Shown here: piece by piece, positions 5,270 through 5,275 of the stretch | How the letters are laid out: each line of letters opens with the position of its first letter | How positions within the stretch are numbered: the stretch's first letter is position 1 | Source: Alphaproteobacteria bacterium | GTDB taxonomy: Bacteria > Pseudomonadota > Alphaproteobacteria > Rhizobiales > Hyphomicrobiaceae | Assembly (NCBI GenBank): GCA_022600335.1 | Contig: JAHZKN010000174.1 | Location: 1 to 5,275 of the forward strand | Direction: 5' to 3' | Length of the DNA: 5,275 bases | Position numbers and translations under genes: made by a program | The notes under the pieces: model-generated | Told to the model about the DNA's origin: nothing | Seen by the model: the letters and a program-made list of their open reading frames with translations, nothing else | Database searches by the model: none

Positions 5270-5275
5270 TTGGCA

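Overview
The window (roughly 55-58% GC by impression, not counted) looks like an alphaproteobacterial chromosome, probably of the Hyphomicrobiales (Rhizobiales) type. This rests on protein style: a membrane-anchored staphylococcal-nuclease-like protein with a C-terminal CPIKG...WFCSE module, and a cytochrome-type D-lactate dehydrogenase. No rRNA, tRNA, insertion sequence, integrase or CRISPR array is visible.

Layout. At 1-238 (minus) lies the 5' end of a gene running off the left edge; it encodes the N-terminus of an exported protein I do not recognise. A 358-bp divergent intergenic region (239-596) follows. It holds a 10-bp inverted repeat, a possible promoter and a possible intrinsic terminator or attenuator. 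At 597-2078 (plus) is a 493-residue protein: Ala/Gly-rich helical N-terminus, three membrane spans, an SNase-fold domain and a small C-terminal module. Its SNase domain has lost several catalytic and metal-binding residues. A 485-bp region (2079-2563) separates it from a convergent gene. On the minus strand this region carries what looks like a complete small-RNA unit: promoter, C-rich hairpin loop, and strong GC hairpin followed by U6. At 2564-3445 (minus) is a membrane-anchored polysaccharide-lyase-14-like protein. After a 233-bp spacer comes a D-lactate dehydrogenase (cytochrome)/GlcD-type FAD oxidase (3679-5088, minus). The last ~187 bp contain inverted repeats and, at the edge, a ribosome-binding site pointing right.

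The genes do not form one obvious pathway. Two or three act at the cell envelope (exported protein, membrane-anchored SNase-like protein, PL14-like protein), and one feeds electrons from a 2-hydroxy acid into respiration. The most interesting non-coding signal is the predicted small RNA at about 2138-2220. Its C8-containing loop is complementary, with two single-base bulges, to the ribosome-binding site and start codon of the neighbouring SNase-like gene. This could be specific regulation or simply a general anti-Shine-Dalgarno loop.
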